Assembly: GCF_017654505.1 (NCBI RefSeq) | Contig: NC_054537.1 | Coordinates: 76,518,118 to 76,582,117 of the forward strand | DNA from: Polyodon spathula | Taxonomy: Eukaryota > Chordata > Actinopteri > Acipenseriformes > Polyodontidae | Length of the DNA: 64,000 bases | Direction: 5' to 3' | Shown: positions 58,939 to 64,000 of the stretch, piece by piece | Numbering within the stretch: the stretch's first letter is position 1 | Layout: each line of letters begins with the position of its first letter | The notes under the pieces: model-generated | What the model was told of the DNA's origin: nothing | Seen by the model: the letters and a program-made list of their open reading frames with translations, nothing else | The model's database searches: none | Made by a program: the position numbers and the translations under genes

Positions 58939-61119
58939 AAAAAACAAAGGAATTTCACAGGGCCCTAGTTATATATCAAGTTTCATTTCATGACTTAAGA
59001 TATTTGCTTTTGCTTTGCTTCCATTCTTACAGTTTTCACAGTAATTTACATTGCACATGCATGAAATGCAATGGGGAGAAGAAAAGCATGTCGAACAAAT
59101 CCAGCTAATCTTAAGACAGCTGCGTACAAAATACGAAGACAATATCTCCAAGTGTGCAGTTTACTCCAAGCAATGATTCTAAGTCAAAAGCCCTTCATTT
59201 GGTGACCTTGTTTCTCAAAACAAGCAATCATTAAGGGAGTAATAACAAAAATGGTGGTTTCTAAATATTTCTGTCAGGACTTCAAAAGACCCTTGAGACA
59301 CAGCTGCTGTTTTTTTTTTTTTTTTTTTTTTTTTAAATCTCATCACATATTAACACTGCATTTCTGGACCGTGACAAGTGGGAAAGAAGCTGTACAGTAC
59401 CTCATTACAATTATTAATCATTTAACATGTTTGCAGCACAGACATGATGACGCTGGGCACATTTAACTGGACTGTACCAAACCCACAATTCAATTAAACT
59501 ATCTAACATAGATGTTGGATTTCAGGTTATCATCTTAACGTCCTCATCGCAATGCTGCATTTTCACTTTCCCAGCAGCTTGACCTGCCTCATGTAAACAG
59601 CTGCACTGTCGACTTGGGCATTGTGGAAGCTGGCTTAAAGCATCAGCACCTGGGGTGCAAGTATGCTTAGATAAGATCTACAAAACAAATCCTTTTCAAT
59701 TACACTTTACACAAAAGAAGAACTATTGCCTGTTTTTTTATGCTCTGAATATGGATTCCAGCTGACAACACAAGGACTGTTGTACTCAGATCAGCTGGGA
59801 GTGGTAACTGCTCTATGGTGTATGGCCATTACGATGACAATCTGATGTCGATCACAATTTGGCATGCACACCAAGATGCTGTGGAGGTTGCAACTGCAAT
59901 GGTGTTTTATTCAGATTCTAAGATATTCTTCACAAAAACAGTGGCCACTGGACTGAACACATTTAATAAAAAGCAACCATTATGCTAAAAAAAACAAAAA
60001 AAAAAACAAATTGATGCAATTAGACCATGCTTGGCAAACAGTCACTTCAGAAGGAAAAACTGAAATTCTGCAATTACTTTTGCTTTAGAGAGTCTATAAC
60101 ACTTCAGAAAACTGGGGGAAATATCGAATTCTTCCCAGGCATTTTCCATGTTACCAACATTACCAGCAGAGGTTTTATTAAATATTAAGGGGATGTTCGT
60201 GCTCATGTAGTCGTTATGGCAACGGGGAGACATTGAGATGCCCTTCTGTTGCTGTGCTGCTGCATATTTAAGATCCTCTCACAGGTATTAATTAAACAGA
60301 CACAACTTAAACTGAATGCTGGGATGTTTAAAAATCACAGTGATAGATTTTTGGTGCTGGCATCTAGACAGTGTAACTTTTCCAAGTGCTGATATGTTTT
60401 TCTAGACCCCAGCACCAAAAATCCTAGTGTTTGATTATGGCTGTATTTTTGTTCACGGATTTCATGATTTCTGTGAAATGTACCCATTCCCGTGTAATAT
60501 GCAGTTCCCCGTGAAAATTCCCATTTTTTAAATTTTTTAGCAGCATGTCTGCATGCCACAGTCTAGCTGATCGAAACTCTAATAGCATTAAAAGCAGCAA
60601 CTTGGTCAGATCTGTAAATAAATACTTATATAAATGCAATATTCTGCTAAGTGACAGCATGCTTGCACCCTTGTTCCCTTACAGCTCAGTAATCGCACCC
60701 TCAAGTAACCAATTTAAAGTTCAGAAGGGCACATGTCTCTTAAAATATTTTGGGGTTTCTAATAATACATTATAATATTGTGGGACTTGTTTACCAGGAT
60801 ACACAGTTGGCACCGTTTTGATTTCTAGACAATACTAAAGTAAAACCATTTAACAGATAAAAAGCAAGATGAATACTTTTTTTATGAATACTGACCACAT
60901 TTCTAACAAAAGGGTTATTGAGTATACTGTAGGTTTACTGTACGAGTCATACTGCTTATTTACAGTTAGGGCAATAAAAAAAGACCCACTGTGTGTAGCT
61001 ACTAGCTAATTTTAGAACAAATGATGCCAATAGCAGTTCAAGTTAAACGTTGTTTTGTTTGTTCACGAAATAGTACATAAAGTTGACAATACATTTTATT
61101 AATTTTTTTAAAAACTTTT
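57912..61119. other. Gene-free spacer with small hairpin
   Basis: No supported exon. Poly(A) at about 58910-58934 and poly(T) at about 59311-59334. A hairpin lies at 60345-60425 (separate entry). Confidence 0.4.
60345..60425. repeat. Short perfect hairpin
   Basis: GATTTTTGGTGCTGG and CCAGCACCAAAAATC form 15-bp perfect arms about 48 bp apart; TCTAGA sits inside both shoulders of the loop. Could be a tiny MITE remnant. No target-site duplication was recognised. Confidence 0.7.
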
Positions 61120-61350
61120 TTTCATTCCCTGCCATTGCCATTTCTTCGCAGTAGACTGTGGCCATCGACTCATTTTCATAAACTAATAACACAGGGTTTA
61201 CGTGTGCCTTTTTGTAGTTGAACAAGCAAATGAAAACTGAAATTTAACTTTAAACACTTCAATTAAAACAAATATGGAAATAGCGGCTGTAAAATAAAGC
61301 TTGAAAAAAACTCAACGTTTTGGTTCTCGTTTATTACATTTCACATAAAG
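61120..61350. repeat. Dispersed repeat, copy 2 (related to 41306-41500)
   Basis: TCATTTTCATAAACTAATAACAC, AACACTTCAATTAAAA and TTATTACATTTCACATAAA match the copy in DERL1 intron 7 in order and orientation. Unclassified. Confidence 0.45.
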
Positions 61351-61639
61351 TCGCAACAAAAAATATATCTCTAATATATAAAATCTATATAAAAATCACT
61401 ACACAACATTTCCAGCGAGTTGGGCACTGTTTAAGAGAGGCATTTCAGAATGATGCGCTTGCCTTTTTTCTGTCCCAAGAGATACTGACTTGCTCTAAAC
61501 CAGCACAATGTGTTTTTGACCCAGACGGCATTCCATAGAGATCAGTATGCGTGCACGCACAAAACACGGTTTGTGTACTTTTTGCTGTCTAAAACTTTTA
61601 AATAGAGGTGCAAGATCAGCTGTGTTGATCCTGTTTTTT

Positions 61640-61765
61640 TTCTTTTTTTTTTTTTACATATGAAATCTCACATATCACACAAAGCTGTTTTTCATTTGCC
61701 ATTTTTGAAAAACTGTCGCTCAGCTTCTGGCGAGGCGGTAAATAAGCAAAGCTTTTTTTTAATAT
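61640..61765 (-). repeat. Dispersed repeat, inverted single-copy homologue of 56760-56870
   Basis: Reverse complement reads GCTTATTTACCGCCTCGCCAGAAG, GACAGTTTTTC, AAAATGGCAAATGAAAAA, GTGTGATATGTGAGATT. Only one unit is present and no Tc1 terminus follows it, so this looks like the unexpanded state. Confidence 0.65.
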
Positions 61766-62215
61766 GGACGAGCAGTACAGCCTTAGTACAACAAACCGGG
61801 GTGCAGAAGTAGGTAAGCATCCCCATGGTACACTCAAACATTTGCTGAAGGAATAGTCATACAAAATGTCATCCATATACTGTGTGAGAATATTTCTCAA
61901 ATGTGTAAAGATGACACAGAAGCAGAAGGGAATCCACACATCACTCCACTGAGCAGCGCAAAACTGTACCTTTAAACCCCTTTAGTGGGGACTATAAAAG
62001 TAACATTGGTCTACTCATTTTGTTTGACCACAGGTTGTTAGTAAAGCAGCTGGAAAAGTCTAGGTGTACATGGTGGTGTGTGGTGGTGGGGTTTCGGTAT
62101 AGTAATGATGCATCAACCTAGGTCTTTCAATATAAACAACCCTACGATTAAATCAGCTTAGAGTTGTCAAACCTCTGAAGTAAGAAAAACATCAGAGAGG
62201 GTATAATAAAAAAAG
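61766..62215. other. Gene-free spacer
   Basis: No supported exon or repeat. Confidence 0.35.
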
Positions 62216-62820
62216 TGTGTTCTAGAAAGTTCTAGAAATGCGTTCGAGTTCATCTGTGCCCTTGCCCTATAATAACCCTGTATCTTATATAACTTGTTTT
62301 TGTCACGTTTATATAATTTGTTTTTGTTAGAACGTTCTAGGGAAAGGAATGGTTTATTCAGAGGGCCGAGCCTCGAGGGAGTGATCTGGCCAATTACTCT
62401 CTCGCATGCAAAAGCCTAACTTGGTAAGTTATAAAGGACGGGGTTCTCCCCTGCTCTGATGAGAGTCAGCCGTGAGGATTAGCGCGCAGTCCTGCTCGGT
62501 AATTTCTTGGAGACAGCTGCTTTCTCTTACCAGGGTCGAAGGGCTCTCCCGATCCGCTTGGAAGGGTATGAATTAGTTCAGTTGCGTCTCATGGATTGTA
62601 TTGATCTGTGATTAATATAATCTTTGTATGTAACCTTGTTGGGTTGTGTCCCGTTAGGGATATCGTTATTCGCAGTATAGCATCTGTGTATGTAACTGCG
62701 TGTGTGTGTGTGTGTGTGAAATAATAAAGGGCCTTTTAAAATTACTCTGTGAAGTAATTGTCTTATTTACTTCCACATCAACTTCCTTTTAAATTTAAAG
62801 TAATTAAATTTCACACAACA
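62216..62820 (+). repeat. Probable solo LTR of about 600 bp
   Basis: From TGTGTTCTAGAAAG to TTTCACACAACA (TG...CA). It contains GTTATAAAGGACGG (TATA-like) near 62429, a GC-richer leader, a (TG)n run, AATAAAGG near 62722 and a T-rich end, the usual U3-R-U5 order on the plus strand. No second copy or internal region is in the window, and no clear target-site duplication was seen. Confidence 0.5.
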
Positions 62821-63192
62821 GAGGGCCTAAAGGAATCTTTAAAACAAAAAATAAAAGTTGTAAACCCTCTATATTTCTATTAGCAACCAATTATATTGTT
62901 CGTCTACATTGCATAAATATTATGGCAATTTAGGCAAAACTGCTAACGTGTTAGACTATACAGCAAGCGGTTCTAAAGAACTTCATGACAGCAACCAATC
63001 AGGACGCACAAGTTAAACAGTACAGTAGGCCAACAGTTTTGCATCAGCTAGAATTTTAGGATTGAGACAATTAAAAAAAAAACTAAATAAAAAAAACTGT
63101 ATAAACATAATTATGTCTACCGGAAGCCATAACAGTAGTACAGTATTTCGTGTTAGATTTCGCTATGCTCTTTCTGTAAAACCAGTAGTACC

Positions 63193-63474
63193 ATGACAAC
63201 AGATGAAAACATTTGGGCGATCTTCCGACCAGAAGGCTGGTGGGAACGACTTGAGTGGTTTCCAAATAACTGGATTAAAAATGTATGCATGTCTAAGGAG
63301 TCAATAACATGTATGTCCTTTACTGAGTCATTTCCTGGAGTGCCAAAAGACACAGATGAGACATTCAGCATCGGTGGAAAAACGAGTTGTGGTCGCACTG
63401 TGGTGTTTGGGAATACTAACTGTCCCATATTGTTTTATTTAAGTTGCAAAACCAAAAATACATTGGGCCATTAA
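63193..63474 (+). other. Open frame, possible PIF/Harbinger transposase fragment
   Basis: 93 codons: FRPEGWWERLEWFPNNWIKN, CMSKESIT, then FPGVPKDTDETFSIGGKTSC. The EGWWER....W..N..MSKE pattern resembles the N-terminal region of HARBI1-like transposases; the rest does not align well by eye. The minus strand also has a frame of similar length. Weak call. Confidence 0.3.
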
Positions 63475-64000
63475 ATAGGCTTTTTAATAATGTACTAGCC
63501 ATAACTGCATTGTTTTTATTCAATGGCAATAAAATCAAGCCCAGAAGTGCACATTTTCTCTTGCACACACGATAGTGTTGCAATGCACTGCCTTTATGTT
63601 AAGTGACACAAAGAGTAGCCCTTCCATAGAAACCTGGATCCTTCAATTCACAGCCATGCTCTATCAAATCAATGAAGCTGTCAAGGGAAATTAAGTGAAA
63701 TTTGGCTTATCTGGTGGTTGTTGAAAACATTAAATCCCACAATATCAATCTGGTGACTGGTGACTAACTAAGATGTGAATTAATTATTGTATAGTCAACC
63801 CAGTTCCAAGCAGACAAATGTCCACATTACAAAAATACATCAACACAAGTTACTCTAACGACATGAAGACAGAACCCTCTGATGTCTTGATGTCAGTTGA
63901 GGAAAGCGACATTGCGCTGTACGGACTTCTGTCTCTAGTGCACCAAGGTAGAAAACAAATCACACACAAAAAAAAAATGCATGAATGTACAAAGTTACAG
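63475..64000. other. Gene-free right edge
   Basis: No supported exon. A frame-like stretch near 63860-63950 (EDRTL.CLDVS-type on neighbouring frames) shows no family similarity. Confidence 0.3.

Overview
The window is a piece of vertebrate nuclear chromosome, with spliced genes, long AT-rich introns, many microsatellites and many decayed transposable elements. The element mix (DIRS-type, LINEs with a restriction-like endonuclease, Ty3/gypsy LTR elements, hAT, Tc1/mariner and short hairpin elements) points to a ray-finned fish. A sturgeon- or paddlefish-like genome is my best guess, because the gene block looks like one copy of a duplicated region that is losing genes; that placement is inference.

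Five protein-coding loci are recognisable, and their order and strands match the mirror image of human 8q24.13 as I know it (ZHX2, DERL1, TBC1D31, FAM83A, C8orf76, ZHX1). Left to right they are: a relic of C8orf76 (+, 6.85-9.4 kb) with frameshifts and an in-frame stop; an intact four-coding-exon FAM83A (-, 13.3-16.7 kb); a relic of TBC1D31 (-), of which I find only the start exon near 25.9 kb and the last exon near 21.9 kb; an intact eight-exon DERL1 (+, 32.8-42.0 kb); and an intact single-coding-exon ZHX2 (-, 49.1-51.5 kb). The first 3.8 kb has no coding signal and may be ZHX1 3' UTR or spacer.

Repeats fill much of the rest. 3.8-5.8 kb: a minus-strand gypsy element with two LTRs, broken by a LINE tail. 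11.3-11.9 kb: a second LINE copy, internally deleted. 17.6-19.5 kb: a DIRS-like element with inverted terminal repeats and a decayed tyrosine recombinase. 22.7-24.9 kb: an RLE-type LINE lying between the two TBC1D31 exons. 26.9-27.9 kb: a hAT transposase fragment next to a solo LTR. 28.8-30.8 kb: an internally deleted gypsy gag-pol relic. 34.3 kb and 46.9 kb: two hAT-type non-autonomous elements with recognisable 8-bp target duplications. 40.0 kb: a mariner-like MITE. 43.7 and 57.3 kb: complementary halves of one Tc1 family. 56.8-57.3 kb: an 11-unit tandem array whose unit contains the Tc1 terminus.

The three intact genes are not an operon-like unit. DERL1 acts in ER quality control, ZHX2 is a nuclear homeobox repressor and FAM83A is a signalling scaffold. 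What links them is conserved synteny, and the main biological story is selective survival of FAM83A, DERL1 and ZHX2 while C8orf76 and TBC1D31 have decayed.
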